Below, piece after piece: positions 43,041-54,511 of a DNA stretch of 64,000 nt (positions are counted from its first letter, which is position 1; every line of letters starts with the position of its first letter). The translations under genes were made by a program, and so were the position numbers. The DNA is from Pollenia angustigena. Taxonomy: Eukaryota; Arthropoda; Insecta; Diptera; Polleniidae. The DNA lies in NCBI GenBank assembly GCA_930367215.1, contig OV884056.1, forward strand, positions 233,731,127 through 233,795,126. Reading direction: 5' to 3'. The notes beneath the pieces are model-generated. The model was not told the origin of the DNA and did not search any database. It saw only the letters and a list, made by a program, of their open reading frames with translations.

Positions 43041-43292
43041 CGAAAAGATGTGAAACAAAATATTCCATCGTTTCTCGAAAAGTGAGAAAAAGTGTGTTTG
43101 TAACTCATGTTGAAAACTATCACAAGAGATTACGTCGTAACGTTACAAATGGCATTACATTGCACTCGAAGCCGATGCGAAATTGCAGGCGTTCCGAACG
43201 CCATTCGCGACGCCATTTCCAACGACGGCGGCGTAAATACGACCGTCGGCTTAACCAAATAATGTAAAGTGCGACTTTAATGTTTGTTGTTT
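43041..43292. other. Short spacer with Arg-rich frame
   Basis: The 61-codon frame at 43082-43267 is Arg-rich because of CG-containing repeats (GACGGCGGCG, CGACCGTCGG). No domain; probably flank of the piggyBac relic. Confidence 0.35.
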
Positions 43293-43992
43293 GCTGGGAT
43301 CACACGATTGCCCCAAATGCACCAATATGACACAATTTTGATTGTGCTTTATTGATGCACAATAAAGAAATTGCACCAATCAAATATTCTGAAATCACAC
43401 GATTGCCCTGTTTTATACAAATTTAATTCGCGCTAGTTGGTACAAAGTGAAATGTGTACAATAATTGCCGCAGCACAGTCACACGATTGTTCCTACTTGA
43501 CAACTGCGAAAACAGCTGTTGAGGTAGCTTTTTTATTTGCTTGGAAGTTCTAGTTGGTATGTTCATTAAAAACGAAAAATTTCTTCATAGGTACTCTAAA
43601 ATTTTTTTGTTAAATAGTTTTATTTGAAATATTTTAAGAAACATTTATGAAATTCCAAAAATTAGTTCAACAATTTCGAATGTTAACGTTTGCTTAAGGA
43701 AACACAAAAACGTAAAATTTATTTAAAAAAAAGGCAAATATTGGCGCGTATTGTGTTGTTTGATTGCCGCACAAGAAGGCAATTAATATTGGTGCATTTT
43801 TGTTATTTTTATTGACGCGCGGTTGCATAGCAAACAGTCACACGATTGCCGCACCAGAGTTGCATTTGATTGGTAAAAGTAAGCACAATATTGTCCTCGA
43901 TTGGTACAAGAGCCAATTGTTTGTGCAGTCACACGATTGGTGTACTAAAAAGTGTGAAAATTGGTGCATTGCGGCAATCGTGTGATCCCAGC
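43293..43992. mobile_element. 700-bp TIR element with repeated CACACGATTG words
   Basis: Left end GCTGGGATCACACGATTGCC (43293) and right end GGCAATCGTGTGATCCCAGC (43992) are perfect inverses, continuing through (C/G)CAA(A)TGCACCAAT. TTT flanks both ends, which may be a 3-bp TSD. CACACGATTG occurs at 43301, 43396, 43480, 43839 and 43930 in direct orientation and at 43975-43984 reversed. No transposase. The repeats sit near both ends, as expected for subterminal binding sites. Confidence 0.75.
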
Positions 43993-44545
43993 TTTAGTCT
44001 ATACGAGCAATTTGTATTTGTTAACATAAGCAATAACGTCTGCAGAATGACGTCACAGAAATGTTCTATGTTTAACATTTTTTTCAGTGTGGAGTAAACG
44101 TATTCTAAACACAAAACATGAATTTGTATGTAAATAAATACTTAAATTTTCTTTGGCAAGCAATTTATTTTTAATTATTTTTTTATTATTAACTTGTAAA
44201 TTTTGTATTAAAATTTTATGTTTTAAGTTTAAAATTTTTCCTTTTTTGTAACTGATAATTGATTTTGACAGCTTGTGTTAAAAGACAATTGCTCAGCAAT
44301 ATATTATAACAATTGTTGCTGAACATGTGTTCAAATACATATTAATGCAGTCCACACGTTAATATCTAGTGTTGGCAATAGAATTTGATAGTTGCTACGG
44401 CAATAATTGCCAAACAAATTGCTCGTCTAGACTTAGGGTTAAAAACATTCGTATATTTTACAAAAATGTTAAAATCAAAATAATTAAGCAATAAAAAAAG
44501 GTGCTAAGAACAAAATATTTTAGGTAGGTATTGGTTAAGCGAAGG
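43993..44545. other. AT-rich spacer, no gene seen
   Basis: AACAATTGTTGCTGAACATG-type words only. No coding signal. Confidence 0.45.
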
Positions 44546-44549
44546 GTAA

Positions 44550-44922
44550 GTTACCCTGCAGGAAATGTCACTAGTGAATCTGTACTGATTCACTATTGCC
44601 ACAGTCACCAGTACTATTGACATATTATACCCCAGGCAATGTTATTTACAATAGACATTTAATTGGATCCAGAGAATCGCTAGTACATTTTAGAAAAAGT
44701 AGTCTACACTTTATGTAAGAATACGAAATCATAGCAATCTTTTTTTATTATTTCTTCAACTTTTATAGGAATTGTACTTCTCAGTTGTTATTGATAAAAT
44801 CTTTTTCCTACTAAGGCCAAATATAGTGGCAGTAGACACTTCGTTGACAATGTCACCAATATAGTCGATAAAACTGGTGACTTGGAGACACTTGCACCCA
44901 GGTTTCCTTCAGGGTAGTTTGT
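44550..44922. mobile_element. Candidate MITE, ends ACCCTGCAGGAAA
   Basis: ACCCTGCAGGAAATGTCAC on the left pairs with GGTTTCCTTCAGGGT on the right with one mismatch. AGTT flanks each side, a possible 4-bp TSD. About 370 bp with no frame. Confidence 0.5.
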
Positions 44923-46904
44923 TTACTTATACAAGAGCATATGAACACTTACAACTCTGAAACAAAACAACCACTAAATAAATGTCGAATAAGTTCATGG
45001 AAAAACACATTGATTTTAAAGTCAGTATTGCCAGTTGAAGGAAAAGAAAAACATTAGGAAATATAAAAAAAAACAAAAATAACCATGAAGAGTAAAAGCA
45101 ATAAAGTCCATTAATATTAAAATAACCAAAAAAAATTTTACTAAATTTAATATTTCAAAAAAAAAAATTCATTTTATTTTCAAAACATTGTTCAGCAATA
45201 TGTTTTTGGCAATATTGCTGGTGAGTATTTATATTTATAATATTGCTGGTGAGTATTTATAAAAAAGTCATAAATGTTTTTCCAAAGAATTTTGTGGATA
45301 TCTCTAGCAAATTTTTGAAATTCATACCTTTACTTAACTGTGAATAAAAGCGAAACGCGTTTATCGATTTACATGATTTATGTCTCATTTTGTTCATTAT
45401 GCGACTTTACGTGAAAGTAATAGGACTTGACACTTTTTTACCGTTTTGGATTTTTTATGAATTAAAAATAAAAAATTTCAATTTTGTGGACAAAAAATAT
45501 TTTTTTTCTTCATACATTTATTTATAACTGCGAATTTGTTTCAGCTTATTTGGACTAGTGGTTCTCGAGTTATGACAAACAAAAGAGCCTAAAACGTGAT
45601 TAATTCCCCTATACGATACTTACTAACTTCAAATTAATTTTTAAGTTATTATTTGATGTACCATGCCCAAACTAATGATGCAGAAGTTCTTCTTTTTGGG
45701 TCTACTTTCATAACCAATTATCAGAATTGAGTCCCGAAATCATGTGTTGTACTGTGTTAGGAAAGATTAAAAAAAATAACCATGAAGGGTAAAAGTAACA
45801 AGATTATGACTTATATTAAAATAACAAAAAAAAAATAACAAATTTGACTTTATTTTCAATGTAAATTCATTGTTTTCAATATAAATTTTAGAATTTCAAA
45901 AAAAAATTTTATTTTATTTTCAAGAACATTCACTACCTTCAAAAGCATTTTTCATTAAAATGTTTTGCTTGGAAGTATATAGAAAAAAAGATTAGTAAAA
46001 AATTCTAATTGCTTTTAAAATTACATACATTATTGCAAAGGTAACAAAAAAAAAAAAAAAAAAAAAAAAAATTGTGTATTTAGAATCTAAATTTTAGATG
46101 AGACAGAGTGAAAGCTGTAAATCAAAGCCAAGCAACCTCTTTGTATTTGCCATAAGATACGTAATGTGTTTGCTATTAGCATGAATAAAACAACAGTTTG
46201 TTTAGCAAGGTCAATTTTGTTTGAATACGAACTTGAGTGAGTAAACATTTAAAAAGGTGTTTATGAGCGAAGTTGTTAATGCAGCCCTTAAATGTTTATT
46301 AGGCAAGTTAAAGTATACTTTTGACGTTAAAATCGACTTTTTATAAAAAAAATCTGAAGCTGTTTTTATCTCATTTAAAAACAGCATCAGCTGTTCTTAC
46401 AAAAAGTTAAATATGCTTATGCTACAAGATATTGGCAGAGATTTTGCAATTATTAATGATTTGGAAGAAGACCAGAGATCAGCAATGGGTAGTGAAAAAG
46501 TGAGTAGAGCTAAATCATGACTTACAATTTCTTGTACTTATACGCACTCATACTTTATCGAAGCTCATATTCACTCAAAAGTTTGATGTTACTCATCGTG
46601 CTTATGCTTAAGGCTAGACTATCCTATCTCACAAGTCTTACGTATTCCATTATGCTTTGTGAGATAGAAATCTAATGAGTTTTGTTGCGACTGTCAAAAA
46701 ATCTAATTTAACATGACAGTATAAACACTCACACATGAAATAAAAAGCAACCCTGAAAAGTATTATTGTTTAGAAATTTTTCAAAAAAGGATGAAGTCGT
46801 ATGGGATGTCAAACTTTTTCTCATAATACTTGTCCTTTTCATCGCACATGCATTCACACTATCAGACTTCTACATATTACTTGAGTTTTTGACATGTATT
46901 AATA
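44923..46904. other. AT-rich DNA, no gene seen
   Basis: Contains a 31-bp tandem duplication (AATATTGCTGGTGAGTATTT, 45211-45260), a long A-run at about 46046-46071 and two similar AATAACCATGAAG(A/G)GTAAAAG stretches at 45080 and 45777. No coding signal. Confidence 0.5.
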
Positions 46905-47665
46905 CAAAGTATTCATTAATAATTGGACCACCTGATCCATTTTGATAAAATGGTCTACTCCATGGACTAGTCAGATGTAATGCAAGCATGGACCATGTCA
47001 TTGTTAAAAAGTGTTTGTAGTGAGACGACATGTCTTCGTTTTTTAACGACTTCATAACTTATCCTCTTGAAAACATCATGGAGTAGTTTTAAAACTACTC
47101 CTTTGTAATCCGAAGCTGGGTTATTTCGTCCTGCCCTAGAACACCGTAATGTTAAATAGACCATGGTTTTTCCATACGTTTGGGTTACTTTTGGACTAGT
47201 CCTAGGTGCTTGTGGGTAACATTGTACACGCGTGCTTGGACTGGTTCTATTATTTGCAGAGTACTCATCGGACTCATATTAAGCAATATTTATGTACCCC
47301 GCAAATAATGGAACCAGTCCAAACACGTGTGTAAAATGTAGCCCACAAGGGACTAGGACTAGTCCAAAAGTAACCCAAACGTATGGAAAAAACATGGTCT
47401 ATTTAACATAAGGATGTGCTAGGAGAGGACCATATAGCCCACCTTTGGACTACTAAGGAGTAGTTTTAAAACTGCTCCATGGTTTACTCAAGAGGATAAG
47501 TTTTGAAGTCGTTTAAAAATGAAAACATGTCGTTAAACATGTCGTCTCAATATAAACACATTTTAACAATGGCATGGTCCATGCTTGCATTTCATCGGAC
47601 CAGTCCATGAAGTAGTCGATTTTATCAAAATGGATCAGGTAGTCCAATATTATTTGCAGGGTTAT
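46905..47665. mobile_element. Foldback element with 370-bp arms
   Basis: The left arm (46912 to about 47278) and right arm (about 47290-47662) are inverted copies. They share TTGGACTACCTGATCCATTT, CATGGACCATGCCATTG, ACGACATGT, GGAGTAGTTTTAAAACTACT and ACCATGTTTTTTCCATACGT. TATTTGCAG/CGCAAATAAT words mark the centre and the outer right end (47656). The minus frames at 46870-47164 are shadows of the arm. TSD not clear. Confidence 0.72.
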
Positions 47666-48684
47666 TATAAGCAGGGCTGCCAGATTTCCAAAAAATCGCG
47701 TTAAGCCAAAACAATTGCAATAAATAATATTTTACTTATTTTATTTCACTTTTTAAAATGTATGCAATTGATATTATTCAAAATTATTATTTTTTATGTT
47801 ATATTTTTATTAAATATTAAAACAGGTTTAAATAATTTTTAAACTTCAAAAATTTTCGAAAGCCATTGTTTCATTTCATTGTTGTTATTACCAACGACTT
47901 TAGGCTAAAGTTTTTTTTTAGCAACCATTTAGTGTTAATTTATTTTAAATTTTTAAAGATTTTAAAGCAATCTAAAATTAATAATACTTACTGTATCTCT
48001 GACAGACATTAATTTTGATTCTCTTCTTTAAATAGTTAGCTTTAAACGTTAAAATAATACCCTAGCCTGTTGTATTAGTTGGGCGAAATAAAACTTTAAC
48101 CCCAATTTCACCAAATTCAGTTATAATTAACTATTAGTTATAGCTGTCAAAACATATTGTTAACTGGAAGTTAAAGTAATAGATAGTTTTAACTGAACTT
48201 GTTGTAATTGAGGGTAAATGCTTCAAATTTTTCAAAAACAAAATATGTTAAGCTTATATGAACAATTCTGCTTCTTAAACAGATCTTGGAACCAATCTTC
48301 CAAAATGGTGGTAGTTGCCCATTAATCACGTAAACAATACGCGTTTTATTGGTCCGTGTTATATCGAAATCGCGTAAATAAAGTACTGCGTAAATCGAGT
48401 CTTACCGTTCAAATGAAATGACGTTGCATTTAAAACAATTTATATGTCAATCCCAAGATAAAATGTCTGCAATATAAATTTCTCAAAAAATCAAAAATTG
48501 GAAGTTACTTAAGCAAAACTGGTCCTTTACCCTAGGTCTACACTAAAGATAAATATCTCAGCCAGTTGGCAATATTTCTTCCTGCTCAGCTTATGTTAAA
48601 GGCATGGGAAAACGTATTTATGTTAACTCATAATTTGAAAAAAAAATCAAGGAAGACAAGAAAAACTGGCGCTATCTTGCAAAA
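47666..48684. other. AT-rich DNA with one MITE fragment
   Basis: No gene. 48347-48413 is a reversed fragment of the 15351-16138 element (GGTCCGTGTTATATCGAAAT, CGCGTAAATAAAGTACTGCG). Confidence 0.5.
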
Positions 48685-48925
48685 ATTATTTTTATTGATA
48701 TAAATTCGTTCTTATTCGACTTTATTATTAAAATGTATATTAATTTGTTTAAGCTTGAGGTCTTTTTTATATAAAAATATTAATTTTACTTTAACAAAAA
48801 AAAAAAAAAAAATTATAAAATTAATATTTTTATATAAAAAAGAACTCAAACTTTAACAAATTAATATAAATTTAAATAATAAAGGTCGAATAAGAAAAAA
48901 ACTATATTAATAAAAATAATTTTTG
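48685..48925. repeat. 240-bp AT-rich perfect-type hairpin
   Basis: AAAATTATTTTTATTGATAT at 48685 through TCGACTTTATTATTAAAATG and CTTGAGGTCTTTTTTATATA is mirrored as the inverse ending ATTAATAAAAATAATTTT near 48925. The turn is an A-run at 48797-48813. Foldback-type MITE or a decayed inverted duplication. Confidence 0.65.
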
Positions 48926-49267
48926 TAATTTTATTTTAGTGTTTATTAAATTCATTAATTTATTTTTTTACTACAATTATAATTTGCTACCATTTCACAA
49001 ATTCAATTTCTTTCTCACACAATTTGCTTTTATATTTTTCTTTTTTGCTTCTTTTTTCTCAATTGATAACCAAATTTGACGTTTTATGTAAGCAATAATT
49101 GTCAACGAAAATAGACTAACAATTATTGCAACATAAATTGTTGGAAATAAATATGTAAAAAAATTGCTGTCTACATTACAGATAACATAATTTTGACATT
49201 TACTGCAATATTTGTCGCAAAAATTATCTCTGGTATAGACGGGCAGTTATACCTTGCCTATATGTTA
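48926..49267. other. AT-rich spacer
   Basis: No gene seen. Confidence 0.45.
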
Positions 49268-49269
49268 TA

Positions 49270-50164
49270 TCGGGTGATTTTTTAGCCATTATATTTTTGG
49301 CAACACTGGTTTAAACAGCTGACGCACGTTTCATGTTTTGTTTCACTGTCAAACATCTTCAGTTTGGTCTATAATTTAACCATGAATCGTCTTACAAACG
49401 ATCAACGCTTGCAAATTATTGAATTTTATTATCAAAATGCGTGCTCTGTTAAGAAAGTTCATCGCGCGCTTCCTGTGTTCAGCGACGAAGTTCATTTTTG
49501 GCTCAATGGGTACGTTAATAAGCATAATTTGGAGTGAAGATCAGCCAGAAACATTGCAAGAGCTGCCAATGCATCCAGAAAAAGTCAGAGTTTGGTGCGG
49601 TTTATGGGCTGGTGGCATCATTGGACCGTACCTCTTCAAAGATGATGCGAATCGTAACGTAACTGTGAATGGTGAGCGCTACCATGAGATGATATCCAAC
49701 TTTTTGTTTCCCAAAATGCAAGAGCTTGACTTGCATGGCATGCCACACAGCACGCTAAACAATTGACTTATTGAGACGCGAGTTCGGTGAACATTTTATT
49801 TCACGTTCGGGACCGGTCATTTGGCTGCCTAGATCGTGCGATTTAACGCCTTTAGACTATTTTTTGTGGGGCTATGTTAAAGCTCATGTCTATACACACA
49901 TGCCCGCTTCAATTGACGCATTGGAAGACAACATTGAAGCATTTATTCATGAGATACCGGCCGAAATTTTGGAAAGAGTATGCCAAAATTGGACTAAGCG
50001 GATGGACCATTTGAGGCGCAGTCACGGTCAACATTTGCATGAAATAATCTTCAAACATTAAATTATATGGACCGTACTATCGATTCAAATAAATATTTCA
50101 TGCATTTTTCTGAATTTTATGTGTTTTTTTTAAACTTTCCTGTAGCTCTTAAAAAATCACCCAT
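49270..50164 (+). mobile_element. mariner-type element, internally deleted, TA TSD
   Basis: Left end TCGGGTGATTTTTTA (49270) and right end TAAAAAATCACCCAT (50164) are inverses apart from the outer two bases; TA flanks both (49268-49269, 50165-50166). At 895 bp it is shorter than the roughly 1.3 kb expected of the family. Transposase relics fill most of it. Confidence 0.82.
49382..50061 (+). pseudogene. mariner transposase, deleted and frameshifted
   Basis: Starts MNRLTNDQRLQIIEFYYQNA at 49382. The frame jumps from SVKKVHRALP to VFSDEVHFWLNGYVNKHN, so roughly 100 residues of DNA-binding region are deleted; FSDE holds the first catalytic Asp. A frameshift near 49530 leads to WSEDQPETLQELPMHPEKVR and VWCGLWAGGIIGPYLF. 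Near 49740 a small deletion removes the second catalytic-Asp motif (QQDGA type), and coding resumes after a stop as IDLLRREFGEHF. SCDLTPLDYFLWGYVKAH, with the third Asp, and a C-terminus ending LHEIIFKH follow. Codons 49771-50061 are open. Confidence 0.85.
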
Positions 50165-50755
50165 TACAAAATTAGTATTTTATCTCACTCTGAATCGCAG
50201 TTATAGCAAAATATATTTTTTTGAATCTGTATAAAAAGTTTTATTTTGATAACTGAAGTCGCATTTTACCAAGTTTGATTTTTTTTTTTTTTTTTTTTTT
50301 TTTGAGATATGACTTTGTTGCAATAAAGGAGCGATATGTTGCGAATTAAAAACTGCTGAAAAAATGGTTATTTTAAAAGCCCAATTTTTCTTAAACTAAA
50401 GAACTTATTCAGTTTCGAATACAATTTGATACTATAGTTCAATTTTTAATTAAAACCAACAAAAAAATTTTATCATTATTTTTAGCAGATTTAGCTGTAA
50501 AAAATTTAAATTCTTGTCACACTGCTAACAACTTTGCTTCAATTGTTACTTATTATTTCTCACCAAATTTTATTATTTGCTAAACAATTTTTTAGGTATT
50601 ATTTATTAAACTGGTTACAAAATTTTTAAATTTATCAACTCTACATGACCAAAAACAGCAGCATTTCTTTAAATAAATACAAACAGGGTTTTAATAATAA
50701 TATATAAATATCCGCTGCAGACAAAATCGATTTTAGTTAACTTAAAGTTTTTAAA
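50165..50755. other. AT-rich spacer
   Basis: T-run at about 50280-50303. No gene seen. Confidence 0.45.
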
Positions 50756-52102
50756 ATGAAAAAAACCATGAATAATTTTGACGGCTTTACTAAGTTGTTT
50801 TATACAATTATTACCTGTTTTTGGCAATGTTGATAATTTAAAAGAAATGTGGGAGGATGTCCTTACAAATCATCCCAACAATGTAATCAAGATCAACGAA
50901 GTCTTCAACCAAATTAAAGCAGAAGACCGATTTTTAACCAACGAATATGGTACAAGATCTAACAGGCAAAAGTGCATTACTACTGGTCGGTGCCACAAAT
51001 TTGATTGTTAATAAAACCCAACTTAACCCTTATGTGTGTGGACAGGTACCTGTGTACCTATTGCGTTTTAAAATCGAAATTTTTTATATAAGATTTTAGT
51101 CTACAATTCTACAATTTCATGAGAACTCCTAACTTTTTGTTATTATTATATTTTCATAGGTGTTTATATACAATATGAGTTTGGGGGGGCGTGGCATACC
51201 AATTTGCTTTTTGCACCCTTAATAGGGTGAATATGTACCTGGGTACCTGTATACGTTTTATATTACAAATTTTTTTTTTTTGGGTCTAGGATTTTAAAAA
51301 ATATATGAAAAGGAGAAAACCAGAGTAAAATTCTAATATTATTTCATTAACCATCGATTGTTTGTACGATACAAGACAAAAAATTAGATTTCTCATACAA
51401 TTTCCATGAAGGTACCCAGGTACCTATCCACCCTATAGAAGGTGTTTTTTTTCCACACACATAAGGGTTAAGGAAATATTTACAACAGTTATAAATATAT
51501 ATTTTTGCTGAAGCCATGCGTCAATTTATTTCAGAGCAATATTCAACTACATTTACTGACTTGGTATGGAATATTTATGAGCCAAACGATCCGGACATTT
51601 TTGAAATTTTGGTGCGTTTTTTGTTGGAACTTTACAGCGGTGTTAGCAAAAAATATCACCGTTACGATTTAAGGAGGTTCTTTGAAAAATACTCGTACAA
51701 ATTGTATCGAATAAAAATGATAACCCGTACGATGGGATGGATCGGAGATTAATATCAAGAGTAGATAATACAATACACTTACTGCCTGATAGTTTAAGAA
51801 ATATATTTTTTAAGCCGCCCTTCTGCCTAAAGAATGTTAGATATTTGAAATTCATCTATACTTCTGCTGATACGCGTTTGGTTTGGCTGTGGCACGACAA
51901 AAAATCAATTGGTTATTTTGGCAATAGAAATAAGCTTTGAAGAATTGAGACATATACTAATGATATTGTTTTCTTACAGCAAGGTAAAACAATTTTGAGC
52001 GCTGAAAATGTAGGCGGTAAAGAAAGTCGTAGGGCTATAGGAAGAATCCCGCATAATCCATTAACTTCTGAATGTCAATGGCACTTAGTAGAGTGTTAAT
52101 CT
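50756..52102 (+). pseudogene. Unrecognised gene relic, possibly a secreted protein, split by a MITE
   Basis: Coding-like pieces in order. 50756-51011: ATG, then after a one-base slip a hydrophobic LTALLSCFIQLLPVFG stretch like a signal peptide, then NVDNLKEMWEDVLTNHPNNV. About 50950-51023 in another frame: DLTGKSALLLVGATNLIVNK. After the 51027-51467 MITE, 51516-51752 with TTFTDLVWNIYEPNDPDIFE. 51737-51940 with DNTIHLLPDSLRNIFFKPPF. After one in-frame TGA at 51938, ETYTNDIVFLQQGKTILSAE and a Cys-ending LTSECQWHLVEC to 52102. One frameshift lies near 51740. Two Cys near the end and the leader suggest a secreted protein of about 400 residues. I do not recognise the family and assign no function. 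Confidence 0.55.
51027..51467. mobile_element. piggyBac-type MITE, TTAA TSD
   Basis: Left CCCTTATGTGTGTGGA (51027), right TCCACACACATAAGGG (51467), perfect inverses flanked by TTAA (51023-51026 and 51468-51471). Inside each end are GGTACC-containing words (CAGGTACCTGTGTACC, GGTACCCAGGTACC). 441 bp, no coding capacity. TTAA and the CCC start are diagnostic of piggyBac mobilisation. Confidence 0.88.
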
Positions 52103-52189
52103 TAGTAGTTATATATGCTTAGTATTCATAATTATTCTTTAACGAAGGTTTGTTCAATATACAAATAGTTTCCCTGTCTTTATAATTTA

Positions 52190-52475
52190 ATAACGGTATA
52201 TCCAGAGCTAACCTCAAAAATGGCTAGCAGCGTACCCGAATTAAGTTAAAACGACAAGTGCCCAGCTTGTCTAAAAACAGTGTCAATTTCTATCACAGCG
52301 TTATTGTATGTGTTTGGATTTAACGCGCCATTTAGCTCCCGGAATTAAATTTTGTATGTATGTTATGTCTTGGTTTACACTATATGTTAAATTCTTGGTC
52401 AATTAACCATTTTGTACTAATCCCTAACAGTATGTTACGCGAACTTTATATGGTCCTAATAACCCGAGGTTAATA
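52190..52475 (+). repeat. Fragments of two families seen elsewhere
   Basis: 52190-52300 resembles 11130-11200 (GCCAGTTGCCCGGCTTGTCT type; here GACAAGTGCCCAGCTTGTCT). 52325-52470 is a diverged piece of the right half of the 15351-16138 MITE (AATTAAATTTTGTATG, ATGTCTTGGTTTACAC, CCGAGGTTAATAG). Confidence 0.5.
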
Positions 52476-53110
52476 GTTTTATATTTAAACTAATTTAACC
52501 ATAAAAAAAAATAAAAGCACGCTTCTTACTTCCTTTCTTTAAAATCCATTTATTTTGCTACTATGTATAGTCGAAATTAATGTATGTTTTAAATTAATCG
52601 GACTTTAACTGGGTGCCACCTCAAATGTAGAAAATTTTTCATACAACATACAAGAAAAAATAAGCAAGTGGCAACTCTAAGCAGCTGACATTGATAATTA
52701 AAATATAAATAAGACACTGCATACCTTTTAGCGTTGTAAATTTTAAAAACGCAATGTGAATTTATGTACAAAGCAAGGCATTGCGGTTTACACAATTAGG
52801 GGCTATACATATGTATTTTGTGTTAAAAGATAAAAGATTTCCTCCAAATCAATAATAATTGCAAAATATCGACCAATATCTTGTAAAATAAACATTTTTT
52901 ACTTTTTGCAAGAACTTTTTTATTTGGCGAAAACAGCTGCTGCTGTTGTTAAATGAGTTATAAACAACTTCAGCTTTTTTTAAAATTTACACCGGTTTTA
53001 AAGTGTAAAGTATGCTTTTGCTTGTCTATAGTAGATCAAAAACATATTTTTTATAAAAGTTTACTTTAGAACTATGCTTTGTTTATGACTATAGTTATGG
53101 GCCATAATGT
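52476..53110. other. AT-rich spacer
   Basis: No supported gene. The minus frame at 52589-52795 has no domain. Confidence 0.45.
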
Positions 53111-53767
53111 ATAGAAATGGCTTTCTGTAGCTCCAGTTTCCAAAGCCAGCGCATAATTAGGAGTGATATCCGGTAATTTCAATATTCTTTTAAGAAAATA
53201 TCTTTGAAGCTTATTGTCTGTCTCAAAAGCTGTAAGCCCCCAGACTTGCGCACCATACGCTTGTATCGCTCTGCATACATCTTGAAATATTTTCCACTTT
53301 GATTTTGATTAGCTAGATTTCGCTGCTTTGTTTCTACATTCAACATGCTTCATGAAAGACATTCGTGGTGTAAAAATTACTCCTAGATAGCAAAATTCTG
53401 ATGATATTTTAATTTCCTCATGCTTATAACACCACTTTTCATCCCTTGCCAACCTACCACCTTGCCTAAAACCCATCATCTCAGATTTATCCATATTTAC
53501 TTCCATGTTCCATGATGTACAAAAGTGTCAAGTTTATTTATCATTGCCTGCATAATCTCTTTATCTTCCGCCAGTATGACTATATCGTCTGCGTATAATA
53601 GAATTCGTATATTAAGTTCAACAACCATAACGCCTCCGCCTAGGTATTCATGTAATTCATTTAAATATATGGTAAATAATAATGGGGACAAAAAACAGCC
53701 TTGTTTAACCGAGTGAGTCACAAAATATTCGGATAAGTCACTTCCGGTCCAAACAGCTTACGAAGTG
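53110..53767 (-). pseudogene. LINE RT palm/thumb and C-terminal part
   Basis: Minus strand from 53758: AVWTGSDLSEYFVTHSVKQG, CFLSPLLFTIYLNELHEYLG, LNIRILLYADDIVILAEDKE (catalytic Asp pair). A frame slip near 53510 leads to VNMDKSEMMGFRQGGRLARD and FCYLGVIFTPRMSFMKHVEC, then, after stops, VWGLTAFETDNKLQRYFLKR, ILKLPDITPNYALALETGAT to about 53130. Confidence 0.83.
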
Positions 53768-54511
53768 TTTTTATACCCACACCACAATAGTGGAGAGGGT
53801 ATTATGCATTTGTGCTGATGTGTGTAACGCCTTAAAATAGTGGTCATAGACCCACCTTAAAGTATACCGATCTACTCAGAATCACTTTCTGAGTCGAACT
53901 AACGATGTCCGTCTGGCTGGCAGGCTGGCTATCTAGCTGGCTGTCTAGCTGGCTGGCTGGCTGGCTGTCCATGTAACCTTGTGCGCAAAGTACAGGTCGC
54001 AATTTTGGAGATAATTTGATCAATTTTGGATCATACGTTCTTATTAGCACAAGGACCAAGCCTATTGGAAATGGGCCGTATCGTAGGACCACGAAGGAAG
54101 ATAGGGGAAATTTCTTCCTCTCAGAAACTATCAAATCGATTTTAATGAAATTTTAAACATAGATAGAACCATAGCTATACGGACACAAAATGTATACATT
54201 TTTAAAAAAATCGGACCACGAGGGGAGATAGGGGCAATTTCTGCTTCTCAGACCCATTTTAATGAAATTTAAAACATAGATAGATCCATATCTTAAGGGA
54301 CACATTAGCTATACAGTTTTAAAAAAATAGGACCACAAGGGGAGGCAGGGGGCAATTACTGTCTCTCACAAACTTTCAAACCGATTTTCATGAAGTTTAT
54401 AAATATAGATAAATCCATATTTACATGGACACATAAGCATGATGTGTTTTTAAATACTGTGGTGTAGGGTATCATATGGTCGGGCTTGACCGACTATAAT
54501 TTCTTACTTGT
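53768..54511 (+). repeat. mini-me/DINE-1-like element, complete, inside the LINE
   Basis: Head TTTTTATACCCACACCACAA then GTGGAGAGGGTATTATGC. Conserved phrases GTGTAACGCCTTAAAATAG, AGTATACCGATCTACTCAG and GAACTAACGATGTCCGTC. A GGCTGGCTGGCTG tract at 53910-53970. About three diverged direct repeats of 120-145 bp with GGACCACGAGGGGAGATAGG and AACATAGATAGATCCATA. End GTCGGGCTTGACCGACTATA then ATTTCTTACTTG. Removing it rejoins the LINE frame (LEDIYN to AVWTG) with no duplication beyond T, as expected for Helentron-like insertion at TT. The minus frame at 53844-54134 translates the GGCT tract. Confidence 0.78.

Noticed and set aside
43082..43267. Arg-rich plus frame as a nucleic-acid-binding peptide
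   Set aside because: Composition comes from short CG-rich words; no start context, domain or neighbours support it.
53844..54134. 96-codon minus frame with a Ser/Gln repeat
   Set aside because: It translates the GGCT/GTCY tract of the mini-me-like element.
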